NCBI GenBank assembly: GCA_019416775.1
Contig: DXWR01000319.1
Location: 1 to 9,367, forward strand
DNA length: 9,367 nt
Reading direction: 5' to 3'
DNA from: Oscillospiraceae bacterium
Lineage (GTDB): Bacteria; Bacillota; Clostridia; Oscillospirales; Ruminococcaceae
Made by a program: the position numbers and the translations under genes. Positions 1-7,548 of this stretch are shown piece after piece. The notes under the pieces were generated by a model. That model worked only from the letters and a program-made list of their open reading frames with translations, had not been told where the DNA came from and made no database searches. Each line of letters starts with the position of its first letter. Positions within the stretch are counted from its first letter, which is position 1.

Positions 1-1899
1 ATAGTACACTACGCGAATTTTATCGGATTCTTTCTCCATTTTCTTGTAATATTTAAAGGTCTCATCTTCCGTGCTGTTGTTCTCTACAATAATTATTTCA
101 TAATTAGGGTAGGTAGCCTTCTTTAACAGTGATTGCAGACAAATATCCAGATCACTGATATGATCTTTATTCGGAATGATAATCGAAATCAGCGGCTTTT
201 CTTCCCAGTGATAATCGGCGCGAAAAATGCCAGGAATCTGACAATGACTCACCGTCACAGGCAGACCAACACGGTGGTAATGGGCCTCTACTGCCCGTTT
301 TCCAGCATCAAACGCATACCATTTGCTTTCCGGGTTTTCAGCAGTCGAATCCATATGTGCGCGCCAGTGATACAGCACTTTTGGAATATGGTGGATATGA
401 TGCGCTTTTTCAACACACCGGAGCACAAAATCATAGTCCTGAGAACCATCAAATTCACGCCGCAACATTCCAACTTGATCTAACAGCGAGTGCTTCACAA
501 CGCAAAGATGGCAAAAATAATTTGTAGACCGAAGTAAATCTAAATTAAAATCCGGTTTAAAATGGGGCATAAAGTAAGTGTTGCCATCACCAGTTACCTT
601 ATCTTCATCGGTATAAATCATATCGATGTCCGAAGATTCATTCAAGGCTTTTACGCATTCAAACAATGCGTTTTCTGCTAGTAAATCATCATGGTCTGCA
701 AAAGCAATAAAATCGCCGGTAGCATGCTGAATTGCAATATTGGTATTATCGGAAATCTGTAGAGGAGTTTCACTATAATACACATGAATGCGCGGATCTT
801 CTGCTGTTACTTTTGTCAAAAACTCTTTCAATGGTGTATCTTTACCGCTGCCATCGGAAAAACACAATTCCCAATTGGAATAAGTTTGTTTTTGAATGGA
901 TTCAATTAATAACTGCAAGAAGTTTTCCGGGGTTTTATAAAGTGGTATTACAAAACTGATTTTAGGCTCATAAGGAAACTTTGTGTTGCGCTGCTGTTCA
1001 AGTTGTTGTTGTGTTGGAAGATGGCGCAACCGCCAAGTAGTATAGTCAATGCGTCCAGGCGCCGGTTTCCCTGCCAAACGGGCAGAAACTGCGTGGAAAA
1101 AACTTCCCCAGCCATAGTGCTTGATATAGCGCGCCGATTTCTGTGCATAATGACCGGTCACTAGATTTTTCATCTTGCGCAGGGCACGTCCCGAAAAAGA
1201 ATTTTGATAATTCCACATCCGTTGTAATTCTTTCATCTGTAACGGATAAGATGTTTGATGCACATCCCCATCGGAAAATACCAATGTTACTTTATCGACA
1301 GCAGCATCATTCACATGGAGCGAAAACCCGCAACGATCCAGGGCATTGCTCCCGCGATAGGAAGAGCTAACGTCTTTGCGTAAAATCCATTGGATGGTAT
1401 GAGGTATATCATTTCCCTTGTCATCTTTCAATGAAACATTTACTGGACTAGGAGACAATACCCAACCTTGAATTGTTGGACTTCCATCAGCAAAAGTAAC
1501 ACTATCTACACAACTCGGCAATTTTCCTTGTTCTTGCTTTAGCTCTGCAATCGGCAGTAGAAAGCTGGTATATACATGCTGGCTCCCATTGGCGATTGTT
1601 TCAATGCAAAGTTCTTTTTCTTCCGTAAAATCAGAAGGGAGTTTCGCTTGAATCAACCACAGCTTTTTTGCAGTGCCTCCTAAAGTTTTAATTAAAAGCC
1701 GACTTTCCACATCGTCGAAATATTCCATGGTTTGATCTAAAATATGATTTCCGATGATAATTTTAACGCGATTTTCTTGCAAATTATCTTCTGAAAACCA
1801 GCCAGTTATATTAAGAATTTGACTATCTTTTAAATCAAGCCAATAACGAATTACATGAAAAACATCGACAAAGTGATTACTCTCTTGCGCGCTCATCAT
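1..1899 (-). CDS. Tandem-domain family 2 glycosyltransferase, surface polysaccharide synthesis (partial, C-terminus beyond window)
   Basis: This gene probably adds sugars from nucleotide-sugar donors to a lipid-linked surface polysaccharide at the inner face of the membrane. The frame is open from the ATG at 1899 to the left edge, 633 residues with no stop. Residues 1 to about 215 match no catalytic fold I recognise but carry two GW motifs (G33-W34 and G145-W146) in beta-rich sequence. A basic, helical-looking linker follows. The first GT-A domain starts at about residue 314 (FVIP at 316-319) and has DHDD at 402-405 as the DxD-type metal site, TDED at 430-433 and QDYD at 487-490. A second GT-A domain starts at about 570 (ISIIIPNKD) and is cut by the window. 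The start is supported by AAGGAG seven bases upstream; a second ATG follows directly. It lies 37 bases after the export ATPase gene, so it is probably co-transcribed with it. The family is secure; the sugar and linkage cannot be told. It is AT-rich compared with its neighbours. Confidence 0.93.
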   Translation of the reverse strand, partial: MMSAQESNHFVDVFHVIRYWLDLKDSQILNITGWFSEDNLQENRVKIIIGNHILDQTMEYFDDVESRLLIKTLGGTAKKLWLIQAKLPSDFTEEKELCIETIANGSQHVYTSFLLPIAELKQEQGKLPSCVDSVTFADGSPTIQGWVLSPSPVNVSLKDDKGNDIPHTIQWILRKDVSSSYRGSNALDRCGFSLHVNDAAVDKVTLVFSDGDVHQTSYPLQMKELQRMWNYQNSFSGRALRKMKNLVTGHYAQKSARYIKHYGWGSFFHAVSARLAGKPAPGRIDYTTWRLRHLPTQQQLEQQRNTKFPYEPKISFVIPLYKTPENFLQLLIESIQKQTYSNWELCFSDGSGKDTPLKEFLTKVTAEDPRIHVYYSETPLQISDNTNIAIQHATGDFIAFADHDDLLAENALFECVKALNESSDIDMIYTDEDKVTGDGNTYFMPHFKPDFNLDLLRSTNYFCHLCVVKHSLLDQVGMLRREFDGSQDYDFVLRCVEKAHHIHHIPKVLYHWRAHMDSTAENPESKWYAFDAGKRAVEAHYHRVGLPVTVSHCQIPGIFRADYHWEEKPLISIIIPNKDHISDLDICLQSLLKKATYPNYEIIIVENNSTEDETFKYYKKMEKESDKIRVVYY

Positions 1900-1936
1900 T
1901 TTAAGACTCCTTCCGGTTTTTTGATCTGTTCCAGGA

Positions 1937-2680
1937 TCAACCGCCAAAATGTTTATATGCTTCGCAGACTTCCGCCATTTCACCGATCATCTTCAGATGA
2001 CCGTGATCCAACCATACCACGCGGTTGCACATCCGCTGGATTTGATCAATGGAATGGCTCACCATAATGACAGTGGTGCCGGAGCTGAGCATATGATTGA
2101 TGCGGTCTTCACATTTTGCTTGAAACAAGAAATCTCCTACCGACAAAATTTCGTCCACAATCAAAATGTCCGGCGTCACCATTGTAGCAATGGAAAAAGC
2201 CAAACGAGCCAGCATACCGGAAGAAAAATTCTTGATGGGTACATCCTGAAAGTTCTGAAGCTCGGCAAAGTCGATGATTCCATCGTACTTGTTGCGCAGA
2301 AAATCGGGGCTGTAGCCCAATACTGTGCCGTTAAGGAAAACATTTTCCCGGGCAGTTAAGTCCATATCAAAGCCTGCGCCCAACTCAATCAACGGAGCAA
2401 TGCTGCCGTGAATGGTGACACTGCCCTCACTGGGGGCCAAAATACCGCTGACCACTTTCAGTAATGTGGATTTTCCGGCGCCGTTTAACCCCACAATGCC
2501 GAACACATCCCCTTTGTAAATGTCCAGGCTGATGTGATCCAACGCCACGAATTTCTGAATCTGAAGCTGTCCCTTGACTTTACGGATAAAGTATTCCTTA
2601 ATGTTATCCACTTTTTCCGAGGCGAGATTGAAATTCATGGTCACATCTCGGACCTCTACCATAGTTTGCTTTTCTTCCAT
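1937..2680 (-). CDS. Polysaccharide/teichoic-acid ABC exporter ATPase (Wzt/TagH/RgpD type)
   Basis: This 247-residue protein is the nucleotide-binding subunit that powers export of an undecaprenyl-linked glycan across the membrane, working with the permease encoded just upstream. Visible motifs are Walker A GLNGAGKST (64-72), the signature FSSGM (152-156) inside a KNFSSGMLARLAFS segment, Walker B ILIVDE (172-177), the D-loop SVGD (180-183) and the switch histidine H209. Before Walker A, a roughly 25-residue insertion (about 18-43) is typical of the Wzt/TagH/RgpD subfamily. The protein ends soon after the ATPase core, so the extra C-terminal carbohydrate-binding domain of long Wzt proteins is absent. 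I chose the ATG at 2680, because GGAGGG sits eight bases upstream. An in-frame TTG at 2695 would overlap that ribosome binding site and is less likely. The gap to the permease stop is 18 bases. Confidence 0.95.
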   Translation of the reverse strand: MEEKQTMVEVRDVTMNFNLASEKVDNIKEYFIRKVKGQLQIQKFVALDHISLDIYKGDVFGIVGLNGAGKSTLLKVVSGILAPSEGSVTIHGSIAPLIELGAGFDMDLTARENVFLNGTVLGYSPDFLRNKYDGIIDFAELQNFQDVPIKNFSSGMLARLAFSIATMVTPDILIVDEILSVGDFLFQAKCEDRINHMLSSGTTVIMVSHSIDQIQRMCNRVVWLDHGHLKMIGEMAEVCEAYKHFGG

Positions 2681-2687
2681 GTTCTCT

Positions 2688-2693
2688 CCCTCC
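2688..2693 (-). promoter_or_regulatory. Ribosome binding site deciding the start of the export ATPase
   Basis: GGAGGG on the minus strand lies eight bases before the ATG at 2680. It overlaps the alternative in-frame TTG at 2695-2693, so it argues for the ATG as the true start. Confidence 0.75.
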
Positions 2694-2698
2694 AACCG

Positions 2699-3472
2699 TC
2701 AAATATGCAGAATAAAGTTTTTCTGCAATTTTTTAAACACCAGACAACCCAACAGCAAGCTGACTGCGCCAATCACCAAACAGATCAGGTTCTCCATCAA
2801 AGAGGGAAGAGTATTGTACATTAAAATATCACGAAAATAATTGACGTAAGAGTACATGGGGTTAATCCGCAAAATCCAGTGGAAACTGCCCAAAATGTTT
2901 TCCGGATAAAAAATGGGAGTAAAATACATCCAGGCCGTGAGAACCACGCCGTAAAGATGCTCAATATCCGAAAAATACACCACAGCAGCGCTGAGCATCA
3001 AGCTGATCCCCAAGCTGAACATGATCACGTAGGCGAAGCAGAGGGGAAACAAGGTAACGGTAATGGTGACAGGAGTTTGGGTCACCAACACAATAAAGAT
3101 CAATGCGATACAGCTAAATCCCATATTTACACAGCTGGACAACACCTTTTGCAGCGGGAAAATATACTTAGGAATATATACCTTCTTAATCAGCGCCGCA
3201 TTGCCGGTAATGGCAGACATGGACATACTGGTGCTTTCACTGAAAAAGCTCCAGATCAACTGTGCCGAAAGATAATATACAGGGAAGTTGGGAATGGCAA
3301 ACCGGAAAAATTGAGAAAACACCGCTGTCATGACCAACATCATCAGCAAGGGATTCAACACACTCCACAGCATACCCAGCACACTGCGGCGGTATTTTAC
3401 TTTGATGTCTCGAGAGACGAGATTCATCAGCAAAAAGCGATATTTCATAAATACGGCTAGGGTCTTGTGCAT
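2699..3472 (-). CDS. Polysaccharide ABC exporter permease (ABC-2 family, Wzm/TagG/RgpC type)
   Basis: This 257-residue integral membrane protein is the channel half of the glycan exporter and pairs with the ATPase encoded 18 bases downstream. The N-terminus carries the family hallmark RDIKVKYRRSVLGMLW (21-36), an amphipathic segment before the first membrane helix. About six hydrophobic helices follow. The late motifs YFTPIFYP and NPMYSYVNYFRDI are typical of TagG/RgpC/Wzm permeases. The length fits the family (about 250-280). I chose the ATG at 3472, with AAAGG eight bases upstream. An in-frame GTG at 3532 would add 20 residues, but those codons lie over the promoter region (the -10 at 3523-3528), so the longer form is unlikely. 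As the first gene after that promoter, it probably leads the permease-ATPase-glycosyltransferase operon. The substrate is inferred only from family and context. Confidence 0.95.
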   Translation of the reverse strand: MHKTLAVFMKYRFLLMNLVSRDIKVKYRRSVLGMLWSVLNPLLMMLVMTAVFSQFFRFAIPNFPVYYLSAQLIWSFFSESTSMSMSAITGNAALIKKVYIPKYIFPLQKVLSSCVNMGFSCIALIFIVLVTQTPVTITVTLFPLCFAYVIMFSLGISLMLSAAVVYFSDIEHLYGVVLTAWMYFTPIFYPENILGSFHWILRINPMYSYVNYFRDILMYNTLPSLMENLICLVIGAVSLLLGCLVFKKLQKNFILHI

Positions 3473-3522
3473 CCAATCAACCTTTCGTCTTATCGTTCTT
3501 TTCTTTCTTCCAATCTTTCCAT

Positions 3523-3551
3523 AGTATAGCACAGCAGCCAGGAGAAGTAAA
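3523..3551 (-). promoter_or_regulatory. Sigma-A-type promoter for the polysaccharide export operon
   Basis: On the minus strand, TTTACT (3546-3551) and TATACT (3523-3528) are separated by exactly 17 bases. TGC immediately before TATACT provides an extended -10 (TGn). The -10 matches consensus in five of six positions and the -35 in four of six. Transcription would start near 3516, giving a purine-rich leader of about 45 bases before the ATG at 3472. The -35 begins four bases beyond the stop codon of the comF-like gene. An inverted repeat straddles the promoter (see separate entry). Confidence 0.65.
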
Positions 3552-3575
3552 GAAATTATTCTGGACTGCTGTGCT
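3528..3575. repeat. Inverted repeat straddling the export-operon promoter
   Basis: The arms at 3528-3541 (AGCACAGCAGCCAG) and 3561-3575 (CTGGACTGCTGTGCT) are complementary over 14 base pairs with one unpaired base, separated by 19 bases. One arm covers the tail of the comF-like gene. The other covers most of the spacer between -35 and -10 plus the first -10 base, and the -35 lies in the central loop. No T-run follows on the minus strand, so it is a poor terminator for the upstream gene. On the plus strand it is followed by GTTTTT, which could stop antisense transcripts. It could be an operator, an mRNA hairpin in read-through transcripts, or both. Confidence 0.6.
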
Positions 3576-4287
3576 GTTTTTCCATTTGCAGCTTCTTATG
3601 AGACCGGCAAAAAGCGATGGCGTACACCTTTTCCGCACCGGCATAGCGCAATAAGCGAGCGGACTCCAACAAAGTGCTTCCGGTGGTGACCACATCATCC
3701 ACCAGCAAAACCGTCTTTCCTTTAAACTCGTCCGGGCGGTGAAGCACCAGCCGCTGCCGTAAATTCTCCCGGCGTTGCTTTGCGGAAGACAGGGTGTGCT
3801 GCCGGCGGGTAAGCCAACGCTTGGAAAGATACCTTATCCGGTATGGAATACCGGTACGTTTGGAGAGGTATTTAGCCAGCAGCACTGCATGTTCCCCGCT
3901 TTCCTGCAGCAGTTTGGGCGCAGAAGGGGCGGGAAGGATCAGATCAAAGGGAATTAATGTCCAATCCTCTTCCTCCATCCAAGCAAACATCATCCAGGCC
4001 ATGGTTTTAGCGGCGGAGGGACGAGCTCCGCTTTTCAATGCCAATACCGCTTCTTTTCCGCCGTGATGATAGTTTACCCGGGCGATCAAGCCATCCAGCA
4101 GGAAATCCCCCGGCTCACAAATACAGGGAGACTCCCCGCAGAGAGGACATTCCCAAAACCAGTGTTCCTCCATTTCCCTGCCGCAATCCGGGCAGTACCA
4201 TTGATCGGAAGGAAGGGCTTTGCCGCAAAAGACACAATGCCGCCCAAACAGCAAAAATTGCAGATACTCCAACGGATTATTCCACAC
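3556..4287 (-). CDS. ComF family zinc-ribbon phosphoribosyltransferase-like protein
   Basis: This 243-residue cytoplasmic protein belongs to the ComF/GntX family, whose members are linked to DNA uptake in competent bacteria; the biochemical role is poorly settled. The N-terminus has a zinc-ribbon-like cysteine set: C18, C21, C32, C35, C47, C50, C55 and C57. The middle carries the family pattern LTRRQHTLSSAKQRRENL (159-176). The PRPP-binding loop typical of type I phosphoribosyltransferases is VLLVDDVVTTGST (193-205). The length is normal for ComF proteins. The start is GTG at 4287, eight bases after GGAGAG, and both lie inside the end of the upstream permease gene, giving an 11-base overlap. 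Later ATGs would delete the first cysteine pairs. The overlap implies translational coupling to the permease, an odd partner for ComF. No other competence gene is visible here. Confidence 0.93.
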   Translation of the reverse strand: MWNNPLEYLQFLLFGRHCVFCGKALPSDQWYCPDCGREMEEHWFWECPLCGESPCICEPGDFLLDGLIARVNYHHGGKEAVLALKSGARPSAAKTMAWMMFAWMEEEDWTLIPFDLILPAPSAPKLLQESGEHAVLLAKYLSKRTGIPYRIRYLSKRWLTRRQHTLSSAKQRRENLRQRLVLHRPDEFKGKTVLLVDDVVTTGSTLLESARLLRYAGAEKVYAIAFCRSHKKLQMEKQHSSPE

Positions 4288-7200
4288 TCTTCAAGCTCTC
4301 CACCATATCGATTTTCTTCAGCTTATAGTGCATGATGAAATTCACCAGCACCGCAAATAAAGCAGTGAGCAAGCCGGAGAATACAAAGCTCCAAACATCG
4401 GTGGCCCGGTTAAACCGCACCACGTCCACCTCCACCATCTCCAGGATATACTGGGTCAAAGCCACGCCAAGGGCCAGTCCCACCACAATGCCGCAGAGGG
4501 TGCAGACAATATTCTCCCGATAAACATAGGCACTGACCTGCGAGTCATAAAAGCCCAGCACCTTGATGGTAGCCAATTCCCGCTTCCGCTCGGCAATGTT
4601 GATGTTGGCCAGATTATACAGCACCACAAAAGCCAAAGCTCCCGCGCTGACAATAATGATGATAACCACATAGTTTAAGCTGGTAAGCATATCCTGGAAG
4701 CTCTCTTCTATATCCGATACCAAACTCAATCCTAAAATATTTCCGGTATCCATTAGAGCCTGGGAAATGGCCTGGCCGTCCGCCTCATCATCAAAGGTGA
4801 GGTAAAGGTTGGTGTAAGAGGGGGCTTCGCCAAACACGTCCTGATAATATTGACCGTCCATATAGATATAGTTTCCGGCGTAGTTTTCTGTTAAGGCAGA
4901 CACCTTCACATCCAAAGTGCTGCCGTCGCCGGGATCTATTTGGATGTTGTCCCCTACCTGTACATTCAACAGCTCCGCCAATTTTTCATTGATCACGGCG
5001 CCGTTGGAGGTCAAGGGAACCGTTTCCTTGGTATCCTTATCCCGCAGCACAATATACTGCCGCATACCGCCGGTGCGCTGGGGTACCACCACGGTAGTGC
5101 TTACCAAGGTGTCTTCCCCCACGCTGTCCACAGTGCGGCTGGCAAAATACATGGCACTGTCTACGCCGTCAATGGCCAAAACCTGATCTTCCAACTCCTC
5201 TTGAGCCGTTTCATCCAGATCCCCAGAAGTGACGCTGACAGCATCGTAAACGAAAAGTTCACCAAACTGAAGATCCAAAATGCTGGTGATGGAGTAGCGG
5301 ATACCAAATCCGGCCATCAGCAATGCAGTGCAGCCTGCAATTCCCACAATAGTCATCAGCACCCGCTTCTTGTACCGGAAAAAGTTTCGCATGGTAACTT
5401 TCCAGGAGAAGGACAGATGATTCCAAATGGGCTTGATCCGTTCCAGCAAAATCCGTTTGCCGGCTTTGGGGGCTTTGGGGCGCATCAGTGCCGCCGGATA
5501 TCCCCGCATCTGCCCATAGCAGGCTAACACCGCCGTCAAGCAGGTGCAGCCAATACTTACTGCTGCACAGCCCAACAGGTAATCCAAATGAACCGGAGTC
5601 ATGGCACGAGGAAGGATGTACATCATGCCGTAAGCATTAAAGATCACCAAGGGGAAAATCCATTCGCAGAGCAAAACTCCTAAAACACTGCCGGTTAAGC
5701 TGGCTAAGGTGGCGTAAATCAAATATTTTTTCATGCCATCCAGCCGCCGGTATCCCAACGCCTGGTAGGTGCCGATTTCGGTGCGGTGTTCCTCCACCAA
5801 ACGGGTCATGGTGGTGAGGCAAACCAGAATCGCCACCAAAATAAAGAAGACGGCGAAGACGTCAGAGATTTTATCCACCCGCTGGGCGTCTTCTTCAAAG
5901 TCGGAGTAGCCGTTATAGTTGCCGCGATCTTGGACATACCACACCGGTTCGGCCAAATCGTTGATCTGGGCCAAAGCATCGTCCAACTGCTGCCGGCCTT
6001 CCTCCAACTGCGCCTGCACCTGGGCGGCGGATTCGTTGTACTGGGCCAAACCCTGATCATATTCCGTCTGGCCCTGATCCAGCTGCGCCTGGGCATCGTC
6101 TAACTGCTGCTGACCGGATTCCCGCTGTTGTTCCAGCAGGGCGACACCATCGTAGTAATCTCCCCAGCCGCTGGTAATCTGCTGCTGGGCTTGGTTGATC
6201 AGTTCCATACTCTGGGCCAGTTGGTCCGCCGCAGAGGACTGGATACCGGAAATGGTAGTGGACACCCGATTTTGGAGGGTATCAATCAAATCCTGAATGG
6301 TTTGCTTTTGCTGGTCAAACGTGGCCTGAACTTCCTCGGTAGGCAGTCCCTGCTGGGTGAGCTGGTCGATGGTTTCCTGGCACTGCCGGTCCAGTTCCTC
6401 CAAACGCTGCTCAAACTCCGCCACCAATTTGTCCACTTCCGACTGGACCATGGTCATTTGTGTTGTGGAGGAAGCCACGTTGGCCTGGGCCACCGCTTTT
6501 TGGACACTGAGCTCAATTTGGGCCTGCTCCAACTGGGTCCTGGCTTCGTTTAAGCTCCGCTCCCCCTGCTGAATGCCCTGCTCGTACTGCTGGGTGGCCT
6601 GCTCCAGCTCCGCTCGGCCGGATTCCAGTTCCAACCTTCCTGCTTCCAACTGGTTCCAGGCATCCTGAAGCTGGGCTTGAGCTTCGGCTGCGCCTTGGTC
6701 AAACTCCGCTTTGCTTTCATTGTAGGCATCCATGGCCTGGTCTTTGATTTGCGGGAGACGGATTGCCGCCCGTTCTTCCCCCCATTGCTCCAACTGATCT
6801 GTAGCTTGGGTGATGAGAGCGTCGTATTCATCACTGTAGCCGTTTAAATCTGCGGCGCCGTCAATCCGCACATAACAGTTGGTGTAGTAATCGCTTTGGA
6901 AATTTTCCTCCGGGATGTAGTAGTAAGCGGACAAAGTGCCGCTGCCGATGGTGGTGCTGCCCCGTTGATAATTGATATAAAGAGGGCTTTCCACCACTCC
7001 AACTACGGTGTAGGAGGTGTTGGTGAGCTGATCGGATAATTCCGAATCTTCCAAAAAGAAGGATACGGTGGTATTCAGGGCATCTTCATTGCTGGTACCC
7101 AAAGAGCCCCGGTCCACCACACATTCATTGGCAGATTCCGGCAAACGTCCCGCCACCACAGTAAGCTGATTGAGAGTGTCGCTGGGGCTGTACGAGTACA

Positions 7201-7543
7201 GCCGCACCGCCGAATCACTGCCGTCGTCGGTGGTTTCATTGCTGGAAAACACATCGCAGTAATAAGAGGGCTGGACCTGGGACACATAGGACTGCTGCTC
7301 CAAATCTTCCACATCTTCATCGGTAATGCCGTAGGTGCACAGCAGGTTGAAATCACTGAGCTGGGTATCCCGATAATAGTTTTCCGCCGTAAGCTGCATA
7401 TCCGGACTGGCTACTTTAATGCCGGAATAAAAGCCGCTGCCCAAAGCGATGATGGCGAAAATGGCCAAAAACTGCTGCTTTGTTTTCCATATTTCCCGGA
7501 AGGAGTCCTTCCATAGTTTCTTACGCAGACGCAATGCCACCAC
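4277..7543 (-). CDS. Large FtsX/MacB-type ABC transporter permease with extracytoplasmic coiled coil
   Basis: This 1088-residue membrane protein partners the ATPase gene directly upstream, three bases away. It has one membrane helix at about 25-42, then a MacB-like extracytoplasmic region. A long helical coiled coil rich in Gln, Ala and Glu spans about 262-528. A three-helix FtsX domain follows (about 560-690), starting with a VEEHRTEIGTYQALGY segment. A fifth helix lies at about 728-748 and a second extracytoplasmic region at about 750-955. The C-terminal FtsX helices are at about 957-980, 1010-1032 and 1052-1075, with AERKRELATIKVLGF between the first two. Such two-FtsX proteins probably couple ATP hydrolysis to movement of outer parts rather than to classical transport. 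The substrate is unknown. There is no early ATG. GTG at 7543 sits just after the ATPase stop, but TTG at 7534 has AAGGGG eight bases upstream and may be the true start. Confidence 0.93.
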   Translation of the reverse strand: MVALRLRKKLWKDSFREIWKTKQQFLAIFAIIALGSGFYSGIKVASPDMQLTAENYYRDTQLSDFNLLCTYGITDEDVEDLEQQSYVSQVQPSYYCDVFSSNETTDDGSDSAVRLYSYSPSDTLNQLTVVAGRLPESANECVVDRGSLGTSNEDALNTTVSFFLEDSELSDQLTNTSYTVVGVVESPLYINYQRGSTTIGSGTLSAYYYIPEENFQSDYYTNCYVRIDGAADLNGYSDEYDALITQATDQLEQWGEERAAIRLPQIKDQAMDAYNESKAEFDQGAAEAQAQLQDAWNQLEAGRLELESGRAELEQATQQYEQGIQQGERSLNEARTQLEQAQIELSVQKAVAQANVASSTTQMTMVQSEVDKLVAEFEQRLEELDRQCQETIDQLTQQGLPTEEVQATFDQQKQTIQDLIDTLQNRVSTTISGIQSSAADQLAQSMELINQAQQQITSGWGDYYDGVALLEQQRESGQQQLDDAQAQLDQGQTEYDQGLAQYNESAAQVQAQLEEGRQQLDDALAQINDLAEPVWYVQDRGNYNGYSDFEEDAQRVDKISDVFAVFFILVAILVCLTTMTRLVEEHRTEIGTYQALGYRRLDGMKKYLIYATLASLTGSVLGVLLCEWIFPLVIFNAYGMMYILPRAMTPVHLDYLLGCAAVSIGCTCLTAVLACYGQMRGYPAALMRPKAPKAGKRILLERIKPIWNHLSFSWKVTMRNFFRYKKRVLMTIVGIAGCTALLMAGFGIRYSITSILDLQFGELFVYDAVSVTSGDLDETAQEELEDQVLAIDGVDSAMYFASRTVDSVGEDTLVSTTVVVPQRTGGMRQYIVLRDKDTKETVPLTSNGAVINEKLAELLNVQVGDNIQIDPGDGSTLDVKVSALTENYAGNYIYMDGQYYQDVFGEAPSYTNLYLTFDDEADGQAISQALMDTGNILGLSLVSDIEESFQDMLTSLNYVVIIIIVSAGALAFVVLYNLANINIAERKRELATIKVLGFYDSQVSAYVYRENIVCTLCGIVVGLALGVALTQYILEMVEVDVVRFNRATDVWSFVFSGLLTALFAVLVNFIMHYKLKKIDMVESLKSVE
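4296..4301 (-). promoter_or_regulatory. Ribosome binding site of the ComF-family gene, inside the permease gene
   Basis: GGAGAG on the minus strand lies eight bases before the GTG start at 4287. It is embedded in the last codons of the permease gene, so ribosomes finishing the permease could reinitiate here. Confidence 0.6.
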
Positions 7544-7548
7544 CCCTT
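7543..7548 (-). promoter_or_regulatory. Ribosome binding site favouring a TTG start for the large permease
   Basis: AAGGGG on the minus strand overlaps the TAA stop of the ATPase gene. It is eight bases before the TTG at 7534, ideal spacing, but it overlaps the GTG at 7543. It therefore favours TTG, unless ribosomes simply reinitiate at the GTG three bases after the stop. Confidence 0.45.

Noticed and set aside
2879..3460. A 193-codon open frame on the plus strand opposite the export permease
   Set aside because: Its translation is His/Gln-rich with no family resemblance, and the minus strand holds a clear ABC-2 permease. It is a shadow frame.
3473..3532. A 20-residue N-terminal extension of the export permease from a GTG at 3532
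   Set aside because: It overlaps the promoter -10, has no ribosome binding site, and is very basic, unlike family N-termini.
3528..3575. Reading the promoter palindrome as the terminator of the ComF gene
   Set aside because: There is no T-run after the hairpin on the minus strand and the 19-base loop is large; a promoter overlaps it instead.
4940..5527. A 195-codon plus-strand open frame opposite the large FtsX-like permease
   Set aside because: It is antisense to a well-supported gene, with low-complexity composition and no recognisable domain.
6128..6553. A 141-codon Leu-rich plus-strand open frame
   Set aside because: It is the antisense of the Gln-rich coiled coil, whose CAG codons read as CTG; this explains its length and leucine content.
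5960..6757. A DNA tandem repeat or CRISPR-like array in the repetitive-looking CAG-rich stretch
   Set aside because: The periodicity is at the protein heptad level; no exact DNA unit recurs with constant spacing.
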